A DNA stretch of 8,694 nt from Pseudomonadota bacterium (lineage in GTDB: Bacteria; BMS3Abin14). The stretch is from positions 1 through 8,694 of the forward strand of contig JAFGWO010000180.1 in the NCBI GenBank assembly GCA_016937135.1. The letters run 5' to 3'. Position numbers and translations under genes: made by a program. The notes under the pieces are model-generated. The model did no database searches. It saw nothing but the letters and a program-made list of their open reading frames with translations, and was not told the origin of the DNA. Of this stretch, positions 1-6,129 are shown piece after piece (position 1 is the first letter of the stretch; each line of letters starts with the position of its first letter).

Positions 1-17
1 ATGTCATGGATCCGTGA

Positions 18-47
18 GGAAAGGGAAAACCCCGCTTTTCCCTTTCC
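18..47 (+). repeat. Perfect 12-bp inverted repeat upstream of dapF
   Basis: The arms GGAAAGGGAAAA (18-29) and TTTTCCCTTTCC (36-47) are exact reverse complements around a 6-nt loop. No T-run follows on either strand, so this is not a standard intrinsic terminator. It may be a transcript-stabilising hairpin or a repeated extragenic element. It lies 5 nt before a second perfect hairpin. Confidence 0.7.
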
Positions 48-52
48 GTAGA

Positions 53-79
53 GCCAAAAGTCCCGCACGGACTTTTGGC
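53..79 (+). repeat. Perfect 11-bp inverted repeat upstream of dapF
   Basis: The arms GCCAAAAGTCC (53-63) and GGACTTTTGGC (69-79) pair exactly around the 5-nt loop CGCAC. The hairpin ends 9 nt before the dapF ribosome binding site (AAAGGAAAA, 89-97). It has no T-tract, so a terminator role is unlikely. A 5' UTR structure or a dispersed palindromic repeat is more plausible. Confidence 0.7.
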
Positions 80-102
80 GACCCTATTAAAGGAAAAGCG
101 AA

Positions 103-954
103 ATGAAATTTCCCATCCCCTTCGCCAAAATGAGCGGCGCGGGGAACGATTTCATCTTTATCGACAACAGGGACGGCCGCATCCCCGAAAGGGAGATGAA
201 GTCCCTGGCCGTTCTCGCCTGCCGGAGGAGACAGTCGGTGGGCGCCGACGGGATGGTTTTCATCGAGGATGACGGGGAACTGGATTTTGCCTGGAAATTT
301 TTCAACGCGGACGGGAGCGTCGCCGGTATGTGCGGGAACGCCGCCCGCTGCGCCGCCCGTCTCGCTTATCTCGACGGGATCGCCGGGAAAGAAATGACTT
401 TCAGGACACTCGCGGGACCGATCCGGGCATCCGTGAGGGGGACGACCGTCAAGGTCCAGCTTACCAGGCCGCGAAATCTGGAACCGTCCTTTTCCCTGGA
501 ACTTGACGAGGGCCCGGATCTCGAGGCTGGTTTTGTGGATACCGGGGTTCCCCACACGATAATTTCCGTACCGGCTGAGGACCTGCCCGGGATGGACGTG
601 GTTTCCCTGGGCCGGACGATCCGGTTCCACACCCGCTTTGCCCCCGCGGGCACAAACGTGGATTTTATCAGCGTGAGGGACGACCATTCCCTTGACATTC
701 GGACCTATGAACGGGGGGTGGAAGATGAAACACTGGCCTGCGGAACCGGAGCCGCCGCGGCGGCCCTGGTGACCACGGTGTGGGGAATGACATCGCCTCC
801 CGTCGCGGTGACGACGAGGAGCGGTGCTTGCCTTATGATCTATCCGGACCCCCGGGATCCGGGCAGAGGAGATATCTTTATGGAAGGCATCGCGTCTCTG
901 GTTTACAGGGGACAGCTGACAGATGAAACGGTCGCGGGAGGTGAAAATGTTTAA
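103..954 (+). CDS. dapF: Diaminopimelate epimerase DapF
   Basis: Cytoplasmic, cofactor-independent racemase that converts LL-2,6-diaminopimelate to meso-diaminopimelate, the substrate for both peptidoglycan and lysine synthesis. The 283-residue length is normal for the family. The N-terminal KMSGAGNDF motif (residues 9-17) is characteristic. The two catalytic cysteines are visible: Cys77 in MCGNAARC and Cys213 in ACGTGAAAA. His151 sits in the conserved TGVPH motif, and the substrate-binding PAGTN (181-185) and YERGVEDET (202-210) segments are intact. The ATG at 103 is preceded by AAAGGAAAA (89-97). The 3' end overlaps the dapA start by 8 nt, which suggests translational coupling. In this cluster the enzyme acts directly after DapL, which yields the LL-isomer. 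Identification is firm from these motifs and the neighbouring genes. Confidence 0.97.
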   Translation: MKFPIPFAKMSGAGNDFIFIDNRDGRIPEREMKSLAVLACRRRQSVGADGMVFIEDDGELDFAWKFFNADGSVAGMCGNAARCAARLAYLDGIAGKEMTFRTLAGPIRASVRGTTVKVQLTRPRNLEPSFSLELDEGPDLEAGFVDTGVPHTIISVPAEDLPGMDVVSLGRTIRFHTRFAPAGTNVDFISVRDDHSLDIRTYERGVEDETLACGTGAAAAALVTTVWGMTSPPVAVTTRSGACLMIYPDPRDPGRGDIFMEGIASLVYRGQLTDETVAGGENV

Positions 955-1825
955 AGGAGCGTTCACCGCACTGGTCACTCCCTTCAAGGAAGGTCTGTTC
1001 GATTCCGAAGCGATGGCAAAACACATCGATTTCCAGATTGACAGGGGGATCGACGGCCTTGTTCCCTGCGGCACCACGGGTGAAGCCTCGACGCTGAGCC
1101 ACGACGAGCATGTCCGGATCGTGCGGTTTACCGTGGAGCATGTAAACGGCCGGGTCCCGGTGATAGCGGGATCCGGGTCCAACAGCACCAGCGAGGCGCT
1201 TGGCCTGACCGAAAGGATCAAGGAGGCCGGGGTCGACGCGTGCCTCATGATCACCCCCTATTACAACAAGCCGACGCAGGAGGGACTTTTCCGCCACTTC
1301 CAGACCGTGGCCGAGAAAGTCGACATCCCGATAATCCTCTACAATGTCCCGGGCCGGACAGGCGTCAACATGCTGCCGGAAACGGTGGCCCGTCTGGCCC
1401 GGATCCCCAACGTCATCGGGCTCAAGGATGCGACTGGAGACCTGAAGCAGGCCAGCTACACGCGGATGATGGTCCCGGACGACTTCGTCATTCTTTCGGG
1501 AGAAGACGCCCTGGTCTATCCCTTGATGGCCGTCGGCTGTCAGGGGGTCATCTCCGTCGTTTCCAATGTCGTGCCGCGGGAGATGGCCGCCCTGTGCCGC
1601 CATTTTTTAGAGGGCGACTATGAAGGCGCCCGCGATTTTCACCAGAGACTTCTCCCCCTGTGCGATGCCCTGTTCGTCCAGACCAACCCGATACCCGTCA
1701 AAGGAGCCCTCGCGATGATGGGACGGATCCGGAACGAACTCAGACTCCCCCTTGTTCCCCTCTCCGAAGACGCCTCTTCAAGGGTCAAAAAAGCCCTTGA
1801 AGACTTCGGTATTCTGGGAAATTGA
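947..1825 (+). CDS. dapA: 4-hydroxy-tetrahydrodipicolinate synthase DapA
   Basis: Class I (Schiff-base) aldolase condensing pyruvate with aspartate semialdehyde, the first committed step of the DAP branch. The start is placed at ATG 947, giving 292 residues, the usual length. It has a strong Shine-Dalgarno GGGAGGTG (936-943), and the family's N-terminus (FKGAFTALVTPF) begins right there. The in-frame ATG at 923 would add eight unconserved residues. The Schiff-base lysine is Lys160 in GLKDATGD. Tyr132 (YNVPGRTG) and the proton-relay residues Thr43/Thr44 (GTTGE) and Tyr106 (TPYYNKP) are present. The last codons of dapF overlap this start, and dapB follows after 9 nt, so the three are almost certainly one transcript. 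Feedback inhibition by lysine is common in the family but cannot be judged here. Confidence 0.97.
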   Translation: MFKGAFTALVTPFKEGLFDSEAMAKHIDFQIDRGIDGLVPCGTTGEASTLSHDEHVRIVRFTVEHVNGRVPVIAGSGSNSTSEALGLTERIKEAGVDACLMITPYYNKPTQEGLFRHFQTVAEKVDIPIILYNVPGRTGVNMLPETVARLARIPNVIGLKDATGDLKQASYTRMMVPDDFVILSGEDALVYPLMAVGCQGVISVVSNVVPREMAALCRHFLEGDYEGARDFHQRLLPLCDALFVQTNPIPVKGALAMMGRIRNELRLPLVPLSEDASSRVKKALEDFGILGN

Positions 1826-1834
1826 GGCCGGACG

Positions 1835-2638
1835 ATGATTCGGGCGGCTGTGACGGGAGTGTCGGGGCGCATGGGATCGGCCATAATCAGGGCCCTTGAT
1901 CAGACCAAAGGCATTGAACTGGTCAGCGCGATCGGGAGGACAACACCCCCCGGGCTTCCGGAGGGTCGCTCCCCCGCTGTTTCTTCCGGGGGGAGGGAAA
2001 TCCCCATCATCTTCGATATAGCTCAGATGCCGGCAGGGGTAGATGTCCTCATCGATTTCACATCCCCGGAAGGGACATTGAAAAGCCTTTCCTGGTGCGC
2101 CGATAAGGGGATCGCGGCAGTGACGGGAACGACCGGGTTCTCCCCTGCCCAGACAGGGGAGCTTGAACACATCGCCGGGAGGATCCCCCTTGTCGTTTCC
2201 CCGAATATGAGCATCGCGGTAAATCTCCTTTTCAAGCTGGCCGCCACGGCCGCCTCCGTTCTGGGAGAGGACTTCGATGCCGAGATCGTGGAGGTTCATC
2301 ATGGCATGAAAAAGGACGCGCCCAGCGGAACCGCATTGCATCTGGCCGGGGAAGTGGCGCGTGCGAGGGGGAAAACCCTGGAAGGGACCGCGGTCTTTTC
2401 CAGACACGGGTTGACGGGGGAACGAACCCGACCCGAAATCGGCATCCATGCGGTGAGGGGCGGGGATATCGTCGGGGAACACACCCTTCTTCTGGCGGGC
2501 CCCGGGGAAAGGCTTGAACTGATCCACCGGGCCCACAGCAGGGAAAACTTCGCAAGAGGGGCGATCCGGGCCGCCCTGTGGGTCATCGGGAAAAAACCCG
2601 GAATGTACTCCATGATGGACGTGCTGGGGATAAAATGA
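1835..2638 (+). CDS. dapB: 4-hydroxy-tetrahydrodipicolinate reductase DapB
   Basis: NAD(P)H-dependent reductase producing tetrahydrodipicolinate from the DapA product. At 267 residues it matches the family. The N-terminal Rossmann motif GVSGRMG (8-14) binds the dinucleotide. DFTSPEG (74-80) and GTTG (98-101) are the usual cofactor and substrate segments. The catalytic motif reads EVHHGMKKDAPSGTA, with His155/His156 and Lys159 matching the acid/base histidine pair and lysine of the E. coli enzyme. The Shine-Dalgarno GAGG (1824-1827) overlaps the dapA stop codon, so translation is probably coupled. Relative to E. coli, a Gly/Pro/Ser-rich stretch at residues 36-55 looks like a variable loop, with no frameshift signs. 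It is the last gene before the repeat-containing spacer. Confidence 0.97.
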   Translation: MIRAAVTGVSGRMGSAIIRALDQTKGIELVSAIGRTTPPGLPEGRSPAVSSGGREIPIIFDIAQMPAGVDVLIDFTSPEGTLKSLSWCADKGIAAVTGTTGFSPAQTGELEHIAGRIPLVVSPNMSIAVNLLFKLAATAASVLGEDFDAEIVEVHHGMKKDAPSGTALHLAGEVARARGKTLEGTAVFSRHGLTGERTRPEIGIHAVRGGDIVGEHTLLLAGPGERLELIHRAHSRENFARGAIRAALWVIGKKPGMYSMMDVLGIK

Positions 2639-2643
2639 GTTAA

Positions 2644-2737
2644 GAGTTCTGAGTTCTGAATTCTGAGTTCAGTGAAACAGCAAAAACAAATTCTCTGAAC
2701 CCTGAACCCTGAACTCTGGACTCTGGACTCTGAACTC
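2644..2737. repeat. Inverted arrays of a 7-base repeat between dapB and dapL
   Basis: Four tandem heptamers (GAGTTCT, GAGTTCT, GAATTCT, GAGTTCA) occupy 2644-2671. After a 24-nt unlike spacer, six heptamers of the complementary type (TGAACCC twice, TGAACTC, TGGACTC twice, TGAACTC) occupy 2696-2737. The two arrays are approximate reverse complements: GAGTTCAG at 2665-2672 matches CTGAACTC at 2730-2737 exactly. RNA or single-stranded DNA could therefore fold into a long imperfect hairpin in several registers. Phase, direction and unit variation suggest expansion and contraction by slippage. Short heptamer repeats of this general kind (the cyanobacterial STRR families are one described example) occur between genes in several phyla. 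The array widens the otherwise compact dap cluster, and no coding sequence was found in the 143-nt gap. Confidence 0.85.
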
Positions 2738-2781
2738 ATAATGGGAACACCCGAACCCGGATAAATTTTGAAAGGAGCACC

Positions 2782-3951
2782 ATGAAAATCGAGCAGGCCG
2801 AACGGTTGAAGGCCGTTCCGCGTTACCTTTTCGCCGAGATCGACCGGATGAAAGGGGAAGTGGCCTCAAGGGGCATCGACATCATAAGCCTCGGCATCGG
2901 GGACCCGGATCTGCCGACCCCGGATCACATCGTGGAGCGGCTCATTGCCGCCGCCAGGAATCCGCGCCACCATCAATACCCCAGCTACGAGGGCATGCCG
3001 GCCTTTCGGGAGGCCATTTCAAACTGGTATGACAGACGGTTTCGAACAGCCCTGGACCCCGACACGGAGGTCGTTTCCCTCATTGGGTCCAAAGAAGGGA
3101 TCGCCCACACACCTCTGGCTTTCGTGAACCCGGGGGACGTTGTCCTCTGCCCCGATCCCGGCTACCCTGTTTACAGCATCAGCACCCTTTTTGCGGGAGG
3201 TGAAGTCCATCCCATGCCTCTCCTCGCGAAGAACTCCTTTCTTCCCGACCTGGGGGCCATCCCTGCCCGCATAGCCAAAAAAGCCAAGATCATGTTCCTT
3301 AACTATCCGAACAACCCAACCGCGGCCTCGATCCCCAAAGGATTCTTCGAGGAGGTGGTGGATTTTGCCGGACGCTACCAGATTCTGGTCTGCCACGACG
3401 CCGCCTACACAGAGATCTATTTCGACGAAAACGATCCCCCTCCCAGCTTTCTCCAGACGCCGGGGGCATCCGAGGTGGGAATCGAATTCGGATCCCTGTC
3501 CAAACCCTTTAACATGACGGGATGGCGCATCGGCTGGGCCTGCGGGAATGCCGAGGCCATCAAGGGTCTGGGGAAAATCAAGACAAACATCGACAGCGGC
3601 ATTTTCCAGGCGATCCAGGAGGCCGGGATCGAAGCCCTTTCGGGAGACCAGGCTTCGCTGTCCGGACTTCGAAAAATTTACCGTGCTAGGCGGGACATGG
3701 CCTGTGATACCTTCTCCAGGCTGGGTTTTTCCTTCCAGGTCCCGAAAGCCACATTTTACCTCTGGATCCAGACCCCGGAAGGACAGTCCTCCGCGCAATT
3801 CGCGGCGAGGATACTGAACGAAACCGGAGTCATCCTGACCCCCGGGAACGGGTTCGGGAAATATGGGGAAGGTTTTTTCAGGGTCTCCCTCACCCTCGGG
3901 GAGAACAGGCTATCAGAAGCCCTTGCCCGGATTGAGTCCGCCGGCCTTTAA
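2782..3951 (+). CDS. dapL: LL-diaminopimelate aminotransferase DapL
   Basis: Fold-type I PLP aminotransferase that converts tetrahydrodipicolinate and glutamate directly to LL-diaminopimelate and 2-oxoglutarate, bypassing the DapD/DapC/DapE acyl route. The PLP lysine is Lys241 in SLSKPFNMTGWRIGW. Asn178 (YPNNPT), Asp206 (CHDAAYTEI) and the N-terminal LGIGDPDLPTP segment (37-47) are the usual cofactor and substrate elements. Its 389 residues are typical for the shorter DapL class. By motif alone it could be another aspartate-family aminotransferase. Its place beside dapF, dapA and dapB, with no dapD, dapC or dapE in view, makes DapL much the best reading. The ATG at 2782 has AAAGGAG at 2771-2777. 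It ends one base before the proposed folK start. Confidence 0.9.
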   Translation: MKIEQAERLKAVPRYLFAEIDRMKGEVASRGIDIISLGIGDPDLPTPDHIVERLIAAARNPRHHQYPSYEGMPAFREAISNWYDRRFRTALDPDTEVVSLIGSKEGIAHTPLAFVNPGDVVLCPDPGYPVYSISTLFAGGEVHPMPLLAKNSFLPDLGAIPARIAKKAKIMFLNYPNNPTAASIPKGFFEEVVDFAGRYQILVCHDAAYTEIYFDENDPPPSFLQTPGASEVGIEFGSLSKPFNMTGWRIGWACGNAEAIKGLGKIKTNIDSGIFQAIQEAGIEALSGDQASLSGLRKIYRARRDMACDTFSRLGFSFQVPKATFYLWIQTPEGQSSAQFAARILNETGVILTPGNGFGKYGEGFFRVSLTLGENRLSEALARIESAGL

Positions 3952-3952
3952 G

Positions 3953-4474
3953 TTGGGACAGGAAAAAACCGCGTATATCGGTTTGGGGAGCAACGTCGGG
4001 GACCGCATCGCCAATATCGCCGAGGCAGCCCGCAAAATAGCGGATCTCCCGGGTACAAGGGCAATAGCCTTGTCCAGCCTTTTCGAGACCGCTCCCCTGA
4101 GCGTCCGGGGAGGGCCATTCATCAACGCGGTGATGGCCATTGTCACGGGGATGGGACCTCACCGGCTTCTGGCAGACCTTTTGGAAACGGAGACGGCCAT
4201 GGGCAGGAAAAGGCAGGGACCCGGACCGCAGCCGAGAAACATCGATCTGGATCTCCTTCTCTACGGAGAGCTGGTGATCAGGGAAAAGGGGCTGATCATA
4301 CCCCACCCCGGGATTTTCAGGCGGCGGTTTGTCCTTGATCCCCTTTCCGAGATCGATCCGGATCTGAGGGTCCCCCTGACCGGCGGCGGGTTTTCGGAGC
4401 CCGTTTCCCTTCTCAGGGACCACCTTGGAGATCAGCAGGTGGTAAAGATCGGATCCCTTGAGGCTTTGGCCTGA
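3953..4474 (+). CDS. folK: 2-amino-4-hydroxy-6-hydroxymethyldihydropteridine pyrophosphokinase FolK
   Basis: Transfers pyrophosphate from ATP to 6-hydroxymethyl-7,8-dihydropterin, the step before dihydropteroate synthase in folate synthesis. The family N-terminus YIGLGSNVGDR is followed by SSLFETAPL (the pterin-binding region), GGPFINAV, and the metal-binding core PRNIDLDLLLYG, whose two Asp residues bind Mg. IPHPGIFRRRFVLDPLSEI closes the domain. The start is uncertain. TTG at 3953 gives 173 residues, close to the normal 160-170, and sits one base after the dapL TAA, which suggests termination-reinitiation coupling since no clear Shine-Dalgarno is seen. TTG 3932 or ATG 3863 are in frame but would add unconserved residues encoded inside dapL. 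No other folate genes are in the window. Confidence 0.92.
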   Translation: MGQEKTAYIGLGSNVGDRIANIAEAARKIADLPGTRAIALSSLFETAPLSVRGGPFINAVMAIVTGMGPHRLLADLLETETAMGRKRQGPGPQPRNIDLDLLLYGELVIREKGLIIPHPGIFRRRFVLDPLSEIDPDLRVPLTGGGFSEPVSLLRDHLGDQQVVKIGSLEALA

Positions 4475-4504
4475 GGGAAAAAGGCAGGGGCACCTCCAGG
4501 GCAT

Positions 4505-4523
4505 CCGGTCTTGACCGGTTTTT
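4505..4523 (+). terminator. Short candidate intrinsic terminator after folK
   Basis: CCGGT (4505-4509) pairs with ACCGG (4514-4518) around a CTTG tetraloop, followed at once by five T's (4519-4523). The stem has only five pairs but is almost all G-C, so termination may be partial. It sits 31 nt after the folK stop and would end the dap-folK transcript. It overlaps the -35 box of the next promoter. Confidence 0.5.
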
Positions 4524-4540
4524 ACAGGTAACGCTATAAT
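4511..4540 (+). promoter_or_regulatory. Sigma70-type promoter before the deoxynucleoside kinase gene
   Basis: The -35 box TTGACC (4511-4516; consensus TTGACA) and a perfect -10 TATAAT (4535-4540) are 18 nt apart. This is the best promoter in the window and probably drives the kinase and, by read-through, panB-panC-panD-archease-rtcB. Start of transcription is expected near 4546-4548, only about 5-7 nt before the ATG at 4553. The -35 box lies within the candidate terminator hairpin. Confidence 0.75.
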
Positions 4541-4552
4541 GAGGTCTGGCGG

Positions 4553-5194
4553 ATGGTGGATAAAAGATACATCGTGGTCGAAGGGCCCATCGGGGTCGGG
4601 AAAACCAGCCTTGCCCAGATGCTGGCGGATGAATTCGGCTCCAGGGTCCTTCTGGAAAAGGTCACCGAGAACCCGTTCCTCGGCAGATTTTACGCCAACC
4701 CGGCGGCCTACGCGTTTCAGACCCAGATGTTCTTTCTCCTCAGCAGGTACCAGCAGCAGCGTGAGCTTGCTCAGCCGGAGCTTTTCAAACAGAGCGTCAT
4801 CTGTGATTATCTGTTTGCAAAAGACAGGATTTTCGCCTCGGTAAACCTCGACACGGATGAGCTTGCCCTCTATCAGCTGATTTTTTCCCTGCTGGACCGG
4901 AGGATCACAAAACCTGATCTGGTCATTTACCTCCAGGCCCCCAGCGAGGTTCTCGGCCAGCGCATCCGCTTAAGGGGAAGGAGCTTCGAGAAAGACATCA
5001 GCCGGGAGTATATCGAGGCTGTCAACGAAGCCTACAACCGGTTTTTTTTCAATTACGAAGAAACCCCGCTTCTGATCATCAACACCTCGGAAGTGGATTT
5101 TGTAAAAAGACCCGAGGACTTCCAGGACCTGGTCCGGGAGATCCGGAGGATGAAAAAAGGAGTTCAGTTTTACGTACCGCTTGGATCCGCATAG
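4553..5194 (+). CDS. Deoxynucleoside kinase (deoxyadenosine/deoxyguanosine kinase family)
   Basis: Salvage enzyme phosphorylating deoxynucleosides to 5'-monophosphates with ATP. Its 213 residues match bacterial members of the dNK family. The P-loop is EGPIGVGKTS (10-19). VTENPFLGRFY and the QTQMFFLLSRYQQ helix are the family's substrate-pocket segments. CDYLFAKDRIF corresponds to the conserved Asp-Arg catalytic motif, and RLRGRSFEKDIS is the arginine-rich LID region. Substrate preference (dA/dG versus dC) cannot be fixed by inspection. GAGG (4541-4544) lies 8 nt before the ATG as a weak Shine-Dalgarno, but transcription from the promoter at 4511-4540 would probably begin downstream of it, leaving an almost leaderless mRNA. 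A similar kinase beside folK and pan genes appears to be a recurring arrangement, but this is from memory. Confidence 0.9.
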   Translation: MVDKRYIVVEGPIGVGKTSLAQMLADEFGSRVLLEKVTENPFLGRFYANPAAYAFQTQMFFLLSRYQQQRELAQPELFKQSVICDYLFAKDRIFASVNLDTDELALYQLIFSLLDRRITKPDLVIYLQAPSEVLGQRIRLRGRSFEKDISREYIEAVNEAYNRFFFNYEETPLLIINTSEVDFVKRPEDFQDLVREIRRMKKGVQFYVPLGSA

Positions 5195-5205
5195 CGCGGA
5201 CCGGG

Positions 5206-5251
5206 ACGGGGTTATTCCACCATTGCCGCCTCTTCTGGCGGGTGGCCCCGT
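5206..5251 (+). promoter_or_regulatory. Candidate anti-terminator / leader hairpin upstream of panB
   Basis: A three-part stem can form with a fully paired 3' side: 5206-5211 (ACGGGG) with 5246-5251 (CCCCGT), 5217-5221 (CCACC) with 5241-5245 (GGTGG), and 5227-5230 (CGCC) with 5237-5240 (GGCG), capped by TCTTCT. Two 5-nt bulges (TTATT and ATTGC) lie only on the 5' side. Forming this stem uses up 5246-5251, the 5' arm of the following terminator. A conserved pan RNA motif, described upstream of pantothenate genes including some deltaproteobacterial ones, is a bulged stem-loop. Whether this is that motif is untested. Confidence 0.5.
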
Positions 5252-5271
5252 TTGCGGACGGGGTTTTTTTT
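5246..5271 (+). terminator. Intrinsic terminator / attenuator in the panB leader
   Basis: CCCCGT (5246-5251) pairs with ACGGGG (5258-5263) around a 6-nt loop, and eight T's (5264-5271) follow immediately. It lies 52 nt after the kinase stop and only 29 nt before the panB ATG. That leaves no room for a separate promoter, so the pan genes need read-through. This favours a conditional attenuator over a plain end-of-gene terminator. Confidence 0.8.
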
Positions 5272-5277
5272 ATGGAC

Positions 5278-5286
5278 CCGCAAACG
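5278..5286 (+). promoter_or_regulatory. Downstream sequence complementary to the terminator 5' arm and loop
   Basis: CCGCAAACG is an exact 9-nt reverse complement of 5249-5257, which covers half of the terminator 5' arm and all of its loop. Pairing would form a hairpin with a 20-nt loop that is incompatible with the terminator. The segment ends one base before the panB Shine-Dalgarno AGGAGGAG (5288-5295), so it might also affect ribosome access. Confidence 0.45.
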
Positions 5287-5300
5287 CAGGAGGAGATCTC

Positions 5301-6101
5301 ATGGATAAGAAGGTCAACGTCAACACCATCAAAGCCATGAAGAACCAACAGCGCATCGTTATGCTGACGGCCTACGATTACCCAAGCGCTCTTTACGCGG
5401 ACCGCTCCGGCGCCCAGATCATCCTTGTTGGGGATTCATTGGCCCAGGTGGTCCTCGGATATGACAACACCTTGTCTATCACCGTAGAGGAAATGCTCCA
5501 CCATACCCGGGCTGCCGGGCGAGGCTGCAAACGCGCCTTCCTTGTCGCTGACATGCCATTCGGTTCCTATCATGAAAGCCCTGTCCAGGCCTTTCAGAAC
5601 GCGTGCCGCTTCCTCAAGGAAACCCCCGCCGAATCCGTGAAGCTGGAAGGGGGAGTAAAAATGGCCGATACCATCCGATTCCTGGTGGACCGGGCCGTCC
5701 CCGTCATGGGACATATCGGGCTGACGCCCCAGTCCTTCCATCAGATGGGCGGGTACCGCGTCCAGGGAAGGGGCGAGGAGGGTCTCAGGACCCTCATGGA
5801 GGATGCCAGGGCGGTTCAGGAAGCAGGTGCGTACAGCGTCGTCCTGGAGGGAATCCCCGCCAGGGCGGCCGGCCTCATCACCTCGGAGCTGTCCATCCCC
5901 ACCATCGGCATCGGGGCCGGCCTTCATTGCGACGGGCAGGTCCTGGTGACCAACGACCTTCTCGGCCTCTACGATCAGTTCACCCCGAAGTTCGTGAAAA
6001 AATACGCCGAGATCGGCAAAACCATGGAGGAGGCCTTTAAAAGGTTCTACGAAGAGGTCACAAATGGGAAGTTCCCGGGGGAAGAACATTCCTACGAGTG
6101 A
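5301..6101 (+). CDS. panB: 3-methyl-2-oxobutanoate hydroxymethyltransferase PanB
   Basis: Transfers a hydroxymethyl group from methylenetetrahydrofolate to 2-oxoisovalerate, giving ketopantoate, the first step of pantothenate synthesis. The 266-residue protein has the usual TIM-barrel motifs: LTAYDYPSA (22-30), VGDSLAQ with Mg ligand Asp45, ADMPFGSY with Asp84, VKLEGG (113-118), GHIGLTPQS (137-145), GGYRVQGRG (150-158), the catalytic Glu183 in VVLEG, and IGIGAG. The C-terminus ends PGEEHSYE, very like E. coli. The start is ATG 5301, set by AGGAGGAG at 5288-5295 and by the family N-terminus. An in-frame ATG at 5181 would translate through the kinase end and the terminator and is rejected. panC follows 28 nt later. 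The leader suggests control by attenuation. Confidence 0.96.
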   Translation: MDKKVNVNTIKAMKNQQRIVMLTAYDYPSALYADRSGAQIILVGDSLAQVVLGYDNTLSITVEEMLHHTRAAGRGCKRAFLVADMPFGSYHESPVQAFQNACRFLKETPAESVKLEGGVKMADTIRFLVDRAVPVMGHIGLTPQSFHQMGGYRVQGRGEEGLRTLMEDARAVQEAGAYSVVLEGIPARAAGLITSELSIPTIGIGAGLHCDGQVLVTNDLLGLYDQFTPKFVKKYAEIGKTMEEAFKRFYEEVTNGKFPGEEHSYE

Positions 6102-6129
6102 GCGCGCGGGCAGAAAGATGTGAGGGCTA

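Noticed and set aside
1..51. 3' end of an upstream gene such as lysA
   Set aside because: Frame 1 is open until TAG at 49-51 and frame 2 is open to 106, but neither short tail has a recognisable C-terminal motif, so I cannot say which, if any, is coding.
923..946. An upstream ATG for DapA
   Set aside because: It would add eight unconserved residues. GGGAGGTG at 936-943 is placed for the ATG at 947.
4..1254. A 416-codon open frame on the minus strand opposite dapF and dapA
   Set aside because: It lies opposite two firmly identified genes, has a low-complexity Arg/Pro/Gly-rich composition and no recognisable domain. Long antisense frames are expected in GC-rich DNA.
2644..2737. CRISPR array or a coding region over the heptamer repeats
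   Set aside because: The units are 7 bases with no unique spacers between them, and the apparent peptides (RVQSSEFRVQ-like) are a typical by-product of reading this repeat.
2714..2742. Promoter before dapL using CATAAT (2737-2742) as a -10 box
   Set aside because: No acceptable -35 hexamer lies 16-18 nt upstream; the match could arise by chance next to the repeat array.
5181..5300. A 40-residue N-terminal extension of PanB
   Set aside because: It would begin inside the kinase gene and be translated through the intrinsic terminator. The strong Shine-Dalgarno and the family N-terminus both point to ATG 5301.
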